This document shows positions 1 through 9,374 of a stretch of DNA of 42,889 nt, piece after piece; the first letter of the stretch is position 1, and every line of letters starts with the position of its first letter. The position numbers and the translations under genes are program-made. The DNA lies in contig JAISRT010000032.1 in assembly GCA_031273495.1 (NCBI GenBank), positions 1 to 42,889 of the forward strand. Reading direction: 5' to 3'. The notes below the pieces were generated by a model. That model ran no database searches, was not told the origin of the DNA, and saw only the letters and a list, made by a program, of their open reading frames with translations. Source of the stretch: Candidatus Ancillula kalotermitis (GTDB taxonomy: Bacteria > Actinomycetota > Actinomycetes > Actinomycetales > Bifidobacteriaceae).

Positions 1-165
1 CTTAATGAGTGCTTTAGCACGAATTTAGGAGCGCAATCGTCATTTTTTGATAGAAAAATTTCTTAGAGTTAAAGGCTACGAATTTAGAGAGAATGCAAAA
101 CGGAACCGTGACGATAAACCGCCGCGGGAGAGGTTGCGACGCGGGGGGGCACACCGCGCCAATAT

Positions 166-300
166 GGATCCTCGGGACAAGCCCAAGGATGACAGGCGGA
201 GCGGGGTGTGCAAGTGGATCCTCGGGACAAGCCCAAGGATGACATGGGACAGACAAGCCCAAGGATGACATGGGGGGCAGTGTGCCCGAGGATGACATGG
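166..300. repeat. REP-like palindrome cluster
   Basis: ggatcctcgggacaagcccaaggatgac at 166 and 216, plus partial copies to 300. Confidence 0.92.
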
Positions 301-318
301 GGGGCAGTGCGAAACAAG

Positions 319-1632
319 TCAGGTGTGCATGCGCAGGAAAGTGCCAGGGGGGAAGTCGTCACTCTGAGACCCGAAGCTGAACTTAAGCAGTTGGTCCGCG
401 TGTTGGGTCGCTTCTTGTTCGAGAGGAGCAGGGAGCATCGTGCCCTTTTTTCGCGAGTGTGGGTCATCGAGCCCCCATATGCCCTCTACGACCACTCGCC
501 TACTCTCTTTGAATGGGACCAACACCTCGAGCTCGTCACCTGCTGAAAACTTACCGCGCTGGTGCCACCCGTCCTCAAGCTTCACCGCCGCTGGCTTCCA
601 CTCCTGCTTATAACCCTTGTCGAAAAAACTGCTTGGCGTTCTGCCTGCGTCATACCCACCTTCGAGAGCATTGCCTTGAGCGTCTTCTGCGTGCGCATAA
701 TAAAACCCTGTGCTATACTGGCGATGACTAATCTTCTGGACATCTTCAAGCAGTTCATCCGACACTGCGGAGTTCCTGTCTGCGTAAAACTGATCGACTG
801 CCCTGCGGTAGGCATTAACACATGAGGCAACGTAGAAACTTGACTTGGCGCGTCCTTCAATTTTGAGTGAAGTCACACCCGCGTCCGCCAAATCCTTAAT
901 GTTCTCCACCATGCATAGGTCCTTCGAATTGAGGATGTAAGACCCCTGAGAAAGCACAGTCCCATCTTGATTGCGCACTGCCTTTTCCACCACATTGAGG
1001 CTGAGTTCGGGGTGCCCAGGGTTGGTTATGTCATACTCCCACCTGCAGGGCTGACTACACTCCCCATGGTTGGCGTCACGGTCGTTAAAATACTTCGAAA
1101 TCAAGCACCTCCCCGACATCGACATACATATTGCGCCATGGACAAAACACTCGATTTCTAGGTCAGCGGGTATATTTTCGCGTATCGTAGCTATGTCAAG
1201 CAGCGTTAACTCCCTTGCCAGGACTACTCGACTTGCTCCTAGAGCATGGAGTTCATTTGCGGTTAAAAAGTTCACCACGCCCATCTGAACCGAGATGTGG
1301 ACTGGTAGATGCGGTGCAACTCTTCTCGCAAGCATTAACACACCCACATCTGCCACTATTATAGCATCAACACCTACCGCGGCAGACATCTTGATAAACT
1401 TCTCAAGTTTCCCCACTTCTGCATTCGTCGGCAGCACGTTAACTGTCTGATACACCTTGACATTTCTTGAGTGCGCAAACCTCACCGCCTCTTCAAGCTC
1501 TTCAAAACTGAAGTTCGCGGGGGCGGCACGCATCCCAAAGTCCTGAGCTGCAAGGTATACTGCGTCCGCACCGTGCCAGACTGCAATCTTGAGCTGCTCT
1601 AGTTCCCCTGCTGGCGCTAAAACTTCAAGCAA
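319..1632 (-). CDS. Peptidase U32 family protein (RlhA/TrhP/YegQ-like)
   Basis: 437-aa ORF; MLEVLAPAGELEQLKIAVWHGADAVYL N-terminus and ECFVHGAICMSMSGRCLIS...GECSQPCRW Cys motif typical of U32. Confidence 0.9.
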   Translation of the reverse strand: MLEVLAPAGELEQLKIAVWHGADAVYLAAQDFGMRAAPANFSFEELEEAVRFAHSRNVKVYQTVNVLPTNAEVGKLEKFIKMSAAVGVDAIIVADVGVLMLARRVAPHLPVHISVQMGVVNFLTANELHALGASRVVLARELTLLDIATIRENIPADLEIECFVHGAICMSMSGRCLISKYFNDRDANHGECSQPCRWEYDITNPGHPELSLNVVEKAVRNQDGTVLSQGSYILNSKDLCMVENIKDLADAGVTSLKIEGRAKSSFYVASCVNAYRRAVDQFYADRNSAVSDELLEDVQKISHRQYSTGFYYAHAEDAQGNALEGGYDAGRTPSSFFDKGYKQEWKPAAVKLEDGWHQRGKFSAGDELEVLVPFKESRRVVVEGIWGLDDPHSRKKGTMLPAPLEQEATQHADQLLKFSFGSQSDDFPPGTFLRMHT

Positions 1633-1634
1633 AA

Positions 1635-2630
1635 CTAACTTGCTTTTGCCGCTTTGATGTCTTCAAGCAACTTGTCAGGAGTTGAGAACTTGTAATTCGT
1701 GTCATTAATGAATATTGCTGGAGTTGCCTGCACCTTACCGCTCTTGCTGATTCTTGAACCGACGGCTTGTGCATAAGGAATATACTTACCGCCCTCAGTT
1801 CCGGCTAGTGCAGCACGTGCCGCGGAACTTGGGAAATCAGTCGCCATATCACCAGTATACCCTTCAACTGCTGCCTGCGCAATCGAACTAGAAATACCCG
1901 CCTGCTCAATCTTCTTCACAATTGCCTCATTGGAACCGAGATTTACATCATATTTGTTGCCCTCTTCTGGCTGGTTGCTGGTGTTATACATCGAGTCCAT
2001 AAAGTCGAGATACTTGCTCGGAGCATTCTCACCGACATAATACGCTGCTGCAGCCGCACGGGTTGAATACGCATAGTTCTTGCCAGTGAAGGCGCCGTTT
2101 TTGTACTCTGGAGACGTGTTGTCAAACCAGGCGAGCGGGTGATAGACAACATTTGCAAGCCCAGTGTCGATTATTTGACGAATTGTGGGGCTGAACGTTC
2201 TGTCAAAGTTTCCGCAAGCTGGACAGATGAAGTCATTATATACATGTAGAGTTGGGATACCACTAATTTTGGCTGAGTCACCCTGACCATTTTTGCTGAT
2301 GAGGATTGACCCATCTGCCGACCAAACTTTTGAAGGACCTTGACCCGACTCGACAGTGTCTTGAACTTGTTTGCTTAGGTTTGACTCAGAGTTCGGGTTG
2401 AGTAAGATTATTGCAACCACTACTGCGATTACAGCAACCACGACAGCGCCAAGAACTCCCGCGAAAATCACGCGTTGACGTTTTGCCTTTGCCTCATTCT
2501 CTGCCTGCAGTTTAAGTGCTAAATCTTGGGCAGCCTTAGCCTTGTCCGAACGTGAAGAAGTGCCTGTTTTTTGCGCAGTCTTCTTTTCCGCGCTGGACTT
2601 TGCCGAGCTATTAGTTTTTACCTTTGCCAT
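1635..2630 (-). CDS. Membrane-anchored DsbA-like thioredoxin-fold protein
   Basis: Lys-rich N-terminus, one TM segment, HVYNDFICPACGNFD (CPAC) motif, late TPAIFIND cis-Pro region; SD aaggag before ATG. Confidence 0.85.
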   Translation of the reverse strand: MAKVKTNSSAKSSAEKKTAQKTGTSSRSDKAKAAQDLALKLQAENEAKAKRQRVIFAGVLGAVVVAVIAVVVAIILLNPNSESNLSKQVQDTVESGQGPSKVWSADGSILISKNGQGDSAKISGIPTLHVYNDFICPACGNFDRTFSPTIRQIIDTGLANVVYHPLAWFDNTSPEYKNGAFTGKNYAYSTRAAAAAYYVGENAPSKYLDFMDSMYNTSNQPEEGNKYDVNLGSNEAIVKKIEQAGISSSIAQAAVEGYTGDMATDFPSSAARAALAGTEGGKYIPYAQAVGSRISKSGKVQATPAIFINDTNYKFSTPDKLLEDIKAAKAS

Positions 2631-2685
2631 ATTTCTCCTTTTGTATACAAATTAGCTTGCATGCCGTTTGACATAACAACCCACG

Positions 2686-2768
2686 CGGACAGTAAGGGAT
2701 TTGAACCCCTGGAGGTTTCCCTCAACGGTTTTCAAGACCGCCGCATTCGACCGCTCTGCCAACTGTCC
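2686..2768 (-). tRNA. tRNA-Ser (anticodon UGA)
   Basis: 7-bp acceptor stem GGACAGT/ACTGTCC, anticodon loop CTTGAAA (TGA), short extra arm GAGGgaaaCCTC, T-loop GGTTCAAATCC; promoter TGCTACACT ~30 nt upstream. Confidence 0.92.
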
Positions 2769-2827
2769 TCCTGCTCCAAGTTTACAGGAACTTGTTACAG
2801 TGTAGCACATTTTGCCGTAAAGTTAAA

Positions 2828-4000
2828 TTATATACTGTCGACACCGCGAACTCTAGTGAGAAAGTCCGCAATTACGAGCGCCACCTCTGCTTCGGCAACA
2901 ATTCTAGCCGGGTAGACCGCCGAACAATCAGAACGCTGCGAGTGTCCACGTGCAGGTGCGCCTGTGCTCAAGTCAACGGTTTCAAGCCCTCCAGGCACGC
3001 TAGGAATTGGTTTAACTACTATTCGGGCAATAACATCTTCACCATTGGAAATACCGCCTTCAACACCGCCCGCATTGTTACTCCTGCGTCGAAACTTGCC
3101 GTTTTCACTAAGTATCGCGTCGTGCGCCTGCGACCCTCGAAGTGACGCAAACCCGAACCCATGCCCAATTTCAACACCCTTGACCGCCTGGATCGACATC
3201 AACGCTCCTGTGAGCGCCGCGTCCAGCCGTGAAGATGCCGAGATATAAGACCCCAGCCCAGCAGGAACATTTTTTGCCACCACTTCAACTATTCCGCCCA
3301 CTGTTTCACCCTCGCGCACTGCTACATCTGCAAAATCTTGTGCCCGCTGGTCAAACACTTCATCACCTTCACCGTTTTCGCGCACAACTTCACCAAATTG
3401 GACTACTTTCGCCTCAACTTCAACTCCAGCAGCCTGAGCAATATATAATTTCGCGATTGCACCTGCTGCAACTCGCGCCGCAGTTTCCCTGGCACTCGCG
3501 CGCTCTAGGACAGGCCGAGCATTTTCAAACCCGTACTTGCGTATTCCCTCGAGGTCAGCGTGCCCGGGACGTGGACGCATCAACCGATCATATTCCTCAC
3601 CTTTAGGTACATTTGGTGCAGCAAAAGGGGGTTTGGGGTCCTCCCCAGGAGAGGGGGTAGCGGAAGACTCGGACTTGTTCGAGGCTGCAGCGAGGGGGAG
3701 ACTTCCCCCCTTAAAATCCAGTTCATCGGGCGACATAATCGATTCCCACTTTGCCCACTCCGAGTTCAGAATCTCAATCGCAATCGGCGACGCTATCGTT
3801 TTGCCATGAATCACGCCACTGAGAATTGTGACATCATCCTGCTCGAACTTCTGACGCTCACCGCGCCCAACACCGCCGCGCCGCTTAGCCAGCTCGCCAC
3901 GCAGAAATTCCGTCGACACTCGCACCCCTGCTGGAATGCCCTCCACGAGAGCGATAAGCGCCTTGCCGTGGGACTCCCCAGCCGTTCGATAAGTCACCAT
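2828..4000 (-). CDS. aroC: Chorismate synthase with in-frame palindromic insertion
   Basis: TAGESHGKAL, RPRPGHADLEGIRKYGF, ERASARETAARVAAGA, GVEIGHGF, HSQRSDCSAVYP motifs. Confidence 0.95.
   Translation of the reverse strand: MVTYRTAGESHGKALIALVEGIPAGVRVSTEFLRGELAKRRGGVGRGERQKFEQDDVTILSGVIHGKTIASPIAIEILNSEWAKWESIMSPDELDFKGGSLPLAAASNKSESSATPSPGEDPKPPFAAPNVPKGEEYDRLMRPRPGHADLEGIRKYGFENARPVLERASARETAARVAAGAIAKLYIAQAAGVEVEAKVVQFGEVVRENGEGDEVFDQRAQDFADVAVREGETVGGIVEVVAKNVPAGLGSYISASSRLDAALTGALMSIQAVKGVEIGHGFGFASLRGSQAHDAILSENGKFRRRSNNAGGVEGGISNGEDVIARIVVKPIPSVPGGLETVDLSTGAPARGHSQRSDCSAVYPARIVAEAEVALVIADFLTRVRGVDSI
3623..3716. repeat. ~94-bp palindromic insertion within aroC
   Basis: aaaaggggg...ccccccttaaaa inverted ends with internal hairpins; encodes the extra peptide KGGSLPLAAASNKSESSATPSPGEDPKPPFAA. 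Confidence 0.7.
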
Positions 4001-4006
4001 AATGCG

Positions 4007-4405
4007 TTAGTTGCGGACGTAGAGGATGTCAACCACGAAAACTAGAGGCTCTTCGCTGCCGAACATAGACTTGGTCTGCTCGCCGTATCCCAGCTCTTTC
4101 GGCACGCTAATTAGGACGCGTGAACCCTCTTTTTTGCCGACTAGCGCATCACCCCAGCCTTTAATGACCTGGTTCAAGCCGAACCCGATTGGCTCGCCGC
4201 GCTGGAATGACGAATCGAACACCTTGCCATCCCATGACTGGCCGTGGTAGTTAACGTAAACTTTTGTGTTGAGGTTCTCGGCGACTTTACCTTCGCCCTC
4301 TTTAAGTACTTGAACCTGAAGTCCAGTAGGCGCACTCCCCTCAAACTGCAAGTCAACTGGGTCGTCGCCAAACATTCCTTCGACAATAACATTTTCTAAA
4401 GCCAT
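4007..4405 (-). CDS. FKBP-type peptidyl-prolyl isomerase
   Basis: VYVNYHGQSWDGKVFDSSFQRGEPIGFGLNQVIKGWGDALVGKKEGSRVLISVPKELGYG; SD aaggag. Confidence 0.93.
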   Translation of the reverse strand: MALENVIVEGMFGDDPVDLQFEGSAPTGLQVQVLKEGEGKVAENLNTKVYVNYHGQSWDGKVFDSSFQRGEPIGFGLNQVIKGWGDALVGKKEGSRVLISVPKELGYGEQTKSMFGSEEPLVFVVDILYVRN

Positions 4406-4463
4406 TTAAGCTCCTTTCGTCCTAATGTCAGTATTGTAGCACAAAGTGGTATACTGTTTAATA

Positions 4464-6290
4464 ATGGTTGAGGAACGTGTGGAAAAGGTGTTGTTAGCAA
4501 TACTCGAAAAGGTTAAGACGGGCGTCGAGGTTGACAAGCGTGTGCTAAATAGGATCATCTCAGATTTTAACCGTGGAGTGGTTTTGCATACCGAAAAGGT
4601 GATGAAGCGACAACTCTACCCGCATTTCGTTAAACTGCAGAAAGCGCGGCAGGGACTAGCGCAGGAGTGGGAATTAGGACACGACGACGAGGCAAAATTA
4701 CTACAGGCAATCCGGATGAAACCGCGTCGGACGGCGTCAGGTGTTGCAACGATTACAGTCATGACGAAGCCTTGGCAGTGTGGAAGTTCATGTATTTACT
4801 GCCCAAATGATGTCAGGATGCCCAAGTCCTACCTCACTGACGAGCCAGTTTGTCAGCGAGCGGAGCGCAACTTCTTCGACCCTTACCTGCAGGTCAGCTC
4901 GCGACTCAAGGCGTTGAACGAGATGGGGCACCACACCGACAAGATTGAACTTATTATACTGGGTGGCACTTTCAACGACTATCCAGAGCGGTATCAAATC
5001 TGGTATATTAACGAACTGTTTCGGGCACTTAATGACTTCGAGAATGCTGAACTGAACTCTAACGAGCGGAGGAAGTATTATACTAGCAACTACATTCTAC
5101 ACGAGCGGTCAAGCATCGCGGAGTTCGTGAAACCATCGCAGGAACGTATTCTACACGGCGAGTCGAACTATAACACTGAGGTGCGTCGGCTTTACCAGCA
5201 GGAATACTCGAATTGGCACAGAGTTAGCGAGCAACAGTGCGCGACCTGGGAGGAGCTCACCGAGAACCATAAGCTTAACGAAGTCGGTGCGCACCGCGTT
5301 GTCGGGCTCGTGATAGAAACTCGACCTGACTTGATCTCCGTGGACAATTTGCTTCGAATGCGCCGTCTAGGGTGTACGAAAATACAAATTGGCATCCAGA
5401 GCCTTGATGAGCGTATACTCGTACTCAACAAGCGGAATATTAGCGTTGCGGAGATTTCAAGAGCATTCACACTATTACGGATTTTCGGCTTCAAAATACA
5501 CGCACACTTTATGGTCAATCTATTAGGGCAAACTCCAGTCACGGACAAGGCAGACTATTCGAAGTTCGTCACGCACCCCGATTTTATGCCAGACGAGGTC
5601 AAGCTCTACCCTTGCGGACTGATCGACGGGACCGAATTAATGCAGGAGTTCCGTGCGGGAAGGTGGCAGGCGTATTCTGAGGATGACCTTGTGGATGTAT
5701 TGGTGGCAGACACTCTCGCTACTCCACGCTTCTGCCGCATCTCAAGAATGATTCGGGACTTCTCGTCGCATGACATCGTGTCGGGGAACAAGAAGGGCAA
5801 CCTCAGGCAAGTCGTTGAGCAAAAAATACTTGAACAGCACGCAGTAGTCAATGAAATTCGGATGCGTGAAGTCAACGACGCCGAAATTATGCCTGAAGAC
5901 TTGCAGCTGAAGATTACTGAGTATTCCGCAACTGCAGCAGATGAGTTTTTCCTAGAGTGGGTGACGAAAACCGACCAGATTGCCGGGTTTCTACGCCTTT
6001 CGTTCCCTCGGGTAGAGTTCATCACCGAGATCAAGGAAGACTTGCCAGTCAAGGGCGATGAGGCGATGATACGGGAAATTCACATCTACGGGAACGTTGC
6101 CAAGCTCAATAATGTGTCGAGTGGCGGTCAGCATCTTGGGTTAGGCAGCAAATTGATTGACGAGGCAGTGGAAATAGCGCGCAGTCGTGGCTTCAACAAA
6201 CTGAACGTAATATCATCGGTCGGCACGCGCGAATACTACCGAAGACGCGGGTTCTTCGACAACGGGCTGTATCAGCAGAAAGCTATTTAG
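4464..6290 (+). CDS. elp3: Elp3-family radical SAM/GNAT tRNA U34 modification enzyme
   Basis: Radical-SAM Cys cluster CGSSCIYCPND, IELIILGGTFNDYP, ETRPDLIS, C-terminal GNAT HLGLGSKLIDEAVEIARSRGFNKLNVISSVGTREYYRRRGF. Start set at MVEERVEK, 8 nt after TATACT. Confidence 0.92.
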   Translation: MVEERVEKVLLAILEKVKTGVEVDKRVLNRIISDFNRGVVLHTEKVMKRQLYPHFVKLQKARQGLAQEWELGHDDEAKLLQAIRMKPRRTASGVATITVMTKPWQCGSSCIYCPNDVRMPKSYLTDEPVCQRAERNFFDPYLQVSSRLKALNEMGHHTDKIELIILGGTFNDYPERYQIWYINELFRALNDFENAELNSNERRKYYTSNYILHERSSIAEFVKPSQERILHGESNYNTEVRRLYQQEYSNWHRVSEQQCATWEELTENHKLNEVGAHRVVGLVIETRPDLISVDNLLRMRRLGCTKIQIGIQSLDERILVLNKRNISVAEISRAFTLLRIFGFKIHAHFMVNLLGQTPVTDKADYSKFVTHPDFMPDEVKLYPCGLIDGTELMQEFRAGRWQAYSEDDLVDVLVADTLATPRFCRISRMIRDFSSHDIVSGNKKGNLRQVVEQKILEQHAVVNEIRMREVNDAEIMPEDLQLKITEYSATAADEFFLEWVTKTDQIAGFLRLSFPRVEFITEIKEDLPVKGDEAMIREIHIYGNVAKLNNVSSGGQHLGLGSKLIDEAVEIARSRGFNKLNVISSVGTREYYRRRGFFDNGLYQQKAI

Positions 6291-7368
6291 AGAAGAGATA
6301 CTCCTCAAGCACATTATAGCACAGTTCGATGTTACTCTTCTCAACCTCCTCTTCATCGTGATGTGCAAGCAAGGCGTCACCTGGTCCGAAATTGAGTGCA
6401 GGAACTCCGAGCGCTGAGAATCTGGCAACATCTGTCCAACCATACTTCGGTGCGATAGGCTTATTGTTGAACTTCTGTGCGACACTTGAGAACGCTTGAA
6501 CCTCTTTTAGGCTAGTTCCTGGACGTGCGGCGGGTGACTTGTCAATAATCTCGACTTCGAAGCCCTCAAACCACTGCAGAACGTTCGCAATCGCGGTTTC
6601 TAGTGACTTATCTGGTGCAAAACGGTAGTTAATGTGCACTTTCACTTCGTCGGGTATAACATTTGTTGCTATTCCGCCACCTATTTTCGTCGCGTTAAGC
6701 CCTTCGATGTATTTCAACCCCTCCACATCAACAATATGCAGCTCGTCATTCCACTCGTTCAAAATGGCAAGCACTTGTTGCAGTTTATGTATAGCATTCT
6801 TGCCCACCCAGCTTCGCGCGGAATGTGCCGCCTTCCCACGTGCGACCACATCAAACCGAAGACTACCGTTGCACCCCGCCTCCACCAGAGCGTTCGTGGG
6901 CTCACCCAGAATAGCAAAGTCACCTTCAAGTAGATCTGGGCGCTGAGCAGCGAGTATTCCGAGCCCGTTAAGATCAGCAGCAACCTCCTCATTGTCATAG
7001 AAAATTGCGGTCAGGTCGTATTTTAGCGCTAGTGTATTGTCCATCACGCGTGATAAGAGCGCAAGGAACACAGCATCCCCCGCTTTCATATCTACAGCCC
7101 CACGTCCCCAGATTGAAGTGCCCTTGTCGACGCTAGGGAAGTTCGCGGTTTGAGTCGAGATTGGCACGGTGTCAAGGTGCCCAGCAAGGACTACGCGGTG
7201 CCCAAGATTAAAGTCAGTGCGCGCAATTATGCAATTATTGACGCGCTCCACTTGGAAAACACTTGAATACTGCTGAAGATATCTGAACACCCAAGTAGCG
7301 ATGTCGTCTTCGTTTCCGGAAACTGATTCGATGTCGCAGAGTGTCCTAGTCAATTCTATCGGGGTCAT
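6283..7368 (-). CDS. dapE: M20 peptidase, succinyl-diaminopimelate desuccinylase-like
   Basis: LAGHLDTVPI, GRGAVDMKAGDAVFL, YDNEEVAA, GEPTNALVEAGCNG, AAHSARSWVGKNAIHK. Start set at MTPIELTRTLCDIES, 6 nt after TACACT. Confidence 0.87.
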   Translation of the reverse strand: MTPIELTRTLCDIESVSGNEDDIATWVFRYLQQYSSVFQVERVNNCIIARTDFNLGHRVVLAGHLDTVPISTQTANFPSVDKGTSIWGRGAVDMKAGDAVFLALLSRVMDNTLALKYDLTAIFYDNEEVAADLNGLGILAAQRPDLLEGDFAILGEPTNALVEAGCNGSLRFDVVARGKAAHSARSWVGKNAIHKLQQVLAILNEWNDELHIVDVEGLKYIEGLNATKIGGGIATNVIPDEVKVHINYRFAPDKSLETAIANVLQWFEGFEVEIIDKSPAARPGTSLKEVQAFSSVAQKFNNKPIAPKYGWTDVARFSALGVPALNFGPGDALLAHHDEEEVEKSNIELCYNVLEEYLFSK

Positions 7369-7384
7369 CAGTCTAGTGTAGCAC
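7369..7384 (-). promoter_or_regulatory. Extended -10 promoter of dapE (leaderless-type)
   Basis: TGTGCTACACT-AGACTG-ATG. Confidence 0.72.
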
Positions 7385-7390
7385 ACTGCC

Positions 7391-7500
7391 CCCGTGTTAT
7401 TCTTGGGCACACACACCCACCATGTCATTCTTGCTTCACTCTGCCATGTCATTCTTGGGCTTGACTTCCCCTGTCATTCTTGGGCTTGTCCCGAGAATCT
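7391..7500. repeat. REP-like palindrome cluster
   Basis: Repeated gtcattcttgggctt...; intact gtcattcttgggcttgtcccgagaatct. Confidence 0.9.
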
Positions 7501-7574
7501 CGCTAATCGCTCGATTTTCTGCGTTTGTCGCCAAAAATATACAACAAGTTGTCCATTGTGGCTCGTAAACTTGA
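7500..7574 (-). repeat. 75-bp dispersed repeat, copy A (contains 17-codon ORF MDNLLYIFGDKRRKSSD)
   Basis: Reverse complement matches 42683-42757 with one mismatch. Confidence 0.95.
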
Positions 7575-7679
7575 GAATCCACCGGCGCAGTGTGTCCATA
7601 GACCCTCGGCATAAAGCCAAGGGCGGACACGCGCTACGCTGGGAGTCCTGCGAATGAAGTTAATGAAGTTCAATATGGT

Positions 7680-7834
7680 CAAACTCGCTTGCGAGTTTGG
7701 CAATTGGCGGAAGGAAGGGTTTGGGGAGGAGAGCGCAGCGGTACATCCTCCCCAAAATTAATCTGTTATGAATAGCACTTACTGAATTCGTCAGGGTGGC
7801 TTCGCCGCCCTGCGAATGAAGTTAGTGCTATACT
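7680..7834 (+). repeat. Modular hairpin element, copy 1, including promoter
   Basis: Palindrome 7680-7699, hairpin 7720-7756, 60-nt near-palindrome 7772-7831, -10 TATACT 7829-7834. Confidence 0.92.
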
Positions 7835-7841
7835 ATAGATA

Positions 7842-8798
7842 ATGAAGAAAATTGCGGTTCTAGTCCCCTGCTATAACGAGTCCGCCACCATTTCGAAGGT
7901 GGTCAACGACTTTAACAATGTGCTCACTCCTTACTGTGCAGGCAAAGGTTGCGAGTTCGAGGTTTTTGTATATGACAATAACTCTACGGACGGTTCGGCT
8001 GCACTTGCGGCTGCCGCTGGTGCTACTGTCGTTCAAGAGCGACGTCAAGGCAAGGGAAACGTCGTGCAATCGCAGTTTCGGGATGTCGATGCGGACGCGT
8101 ATCTTATGGTCGATGGGGATGATACATACGAGGCGGCCGACTGCGTTAAAATGCTCGACGAAGTCTTAGACAACAATATCGATATGGTGATTGGCGACAG
8201 GCTGAGCGGTGCCTATTTCACGGAGAATAAACGCGCCTTCCACAACACTGGGAATAAAGCGGTCCGCAATCTAATTAACCAGTTTTTCAAGTCAAACATC
8301 AACGACATTATGACTGGGTATCGGGCATTCTCAAGGCAGTTCGTTAAGACATTTCCAGTGGTTTCACGTGGCTTCGAGATTGAAACCGAGATGACTATTC
8401 ACGCAGTTTTCCACAACCTTCGCGTATCTGAACTACCGATTTCCTACCGCGACCGTCCCGAAGGCTCTGAGTCGAAACTGAACACTATTTCGGACGGGGT
8501 GCGCGTGCTCTGGACAATTGCACAACTGGTCCGTGAGTATCGTCCGCTCGGCTTTTTCACAGCACTTGGCGTCATCGTGGCATTCATCGGCATCCTTCTC
8601 GGTGCGGTCCCCGTTCTCGAGTATATAAACACAGGTTTGGTGGGCCACTTCCCTAGTCTAATTGTTGCAGGTTTCATGTTTATCGCAGCGTTCGTCATCT
8701 GGCAGGCAGGCATCATTATGCACTTGATTGTCAAGAAACACCGCCTCAACTTCGAGTACCACTATTATGCAGTCTCAAACCTAGCATCACGCACTTGA
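7842..8798 (+). CDS. Family 2 glycosyltransferase (polyprenyl-phosphate sugar transferase-like) with C-terminal TM helices
   Basis: VLVPCYNESATISKVV, YDNNSTDGSA, QGKGNVVQ, YLMVDGDDTYEA, two to three C-terminal TM segments. Confidence 0.9.
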   Translation: MKKIAVLVPCYNESATISKVVNDFNNVLTPYCAGKGCEFEVFVYDNNSTDGSAALAAAAGATVVQERRQGKGNVVQSQFRDVDADAYLMVDGDDTYEAADCVKMLDEVLDNNIDMVIGDRLSGAYFTENKRAFHNTGNKAVRNLINQFFKSNINDIMTGYRAFSRQFVKTFPVVSRGFEIETEMTIHAVFHNLRVSELPISYRDRPEGSESKLNTISDGVRVLWTIAQLVREYRPLGFFTALGVIVAFIGILLGAVPVLEYINTGLVGHFPSLIVAGFMFIAAFVIWQAGIIMHLIVKKHRLNFEYHYYAVSNLASRT

Positions 8799-8800
8799 CT

Positions 8801-9370
8801 TTACATCCAGGTCACTTTCTCGGGATTGATTTTGTGCGGGGTTGGCTCGGCATCGGTCTTCCCAATCAACAATGCGATGCCGAACTCGTAGCCATCTGGA
8901 ACTTGAAGTGTTTCGCGCCAGAACTCGTTGCGCTCAAGTTGGAAAATTGACTCCGCGAGCCCGTTAATGCAGTTCCCGTAGCCTAGTGAAGTTGCAGCGA
9001 GCGCCATATTCTCGACAAGTATTCCTGTATCGCGCGCCGAAGAATCTAAGTCACGCCCTGTGGTTCCCGACTCGTGAAACACGTAGACAATCGCAGTGCA
9101 TCCGTAAAACACAGTGCCACCGCGCCTCTGCATCGACTTGTAAAACCGCTCACGGTCGGGCAACTTTCCTAGCGCATCCATAGTTTCGACTTCGAGTTGA
9201 TGCAACAATTCGGGGTTAGTGACAACTGTCAGCTTCCATCTCTGCCGGTTTGTCGAAGAGGGTGCGTGCAGTCCCGCCTCAACAATTTGCTTCAAATCCT
9301 GCGCATCGACACTCTCGGAGGTGTATTTCCTCGCCGTGAACCTTGACTTTATCGTCTCAATAGTTTCCAT
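8801..9370 (-). CDS. Nitroreductase family protein
   Basis: IETIKSRFTARKYTSESVDAQDLKQIVEAGLHAPSSTNRQRWKLTVVTN; ALAATSLGYGNCINGL. Confidence 0.88.
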   Translation of the reverse strand: METIETIKSRFTARKYTSESVDAQDLKQIVEAGLHAPSSTNRQRWKLTVVTNPELLHQLEVETMDALGKLPDRERFYKSMQRRGGTVFYGCTAIVYVFHESGTTGRDLDSSARDTGILVENMALAATSLGYGNCINGLAESIFQLERNEFWRETLQVPDGYEFGIALLIGKTDAEPTPHKINPEKVTWM

Positions 9371-9374
9371 ATCA

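Noticed and set aside
14-546. ORFs such as 14..298, 84..467 and 208..546 with repeated DPRDKPKDD / HVILGLVPRI peptides
   Set aside because: These are translations of the REP-like palindromes; no independent coding evidence.
708-730. Plus-strand TGTGCTATACTGGCGATG promoter-like site
   Set aside because: Lies inside the U32 peptidase coding sequence, antisense, in a motif-encoding segment; the downstream ORF is unremarkable.
6305-6325. Minus-strand TGTGCTATAATGTGC inside the dapE 3' end
   Set aside because: Matches the promoter motif, but no minus-strand gene starts there and elp3 converges; probably coincidental coding sequence.
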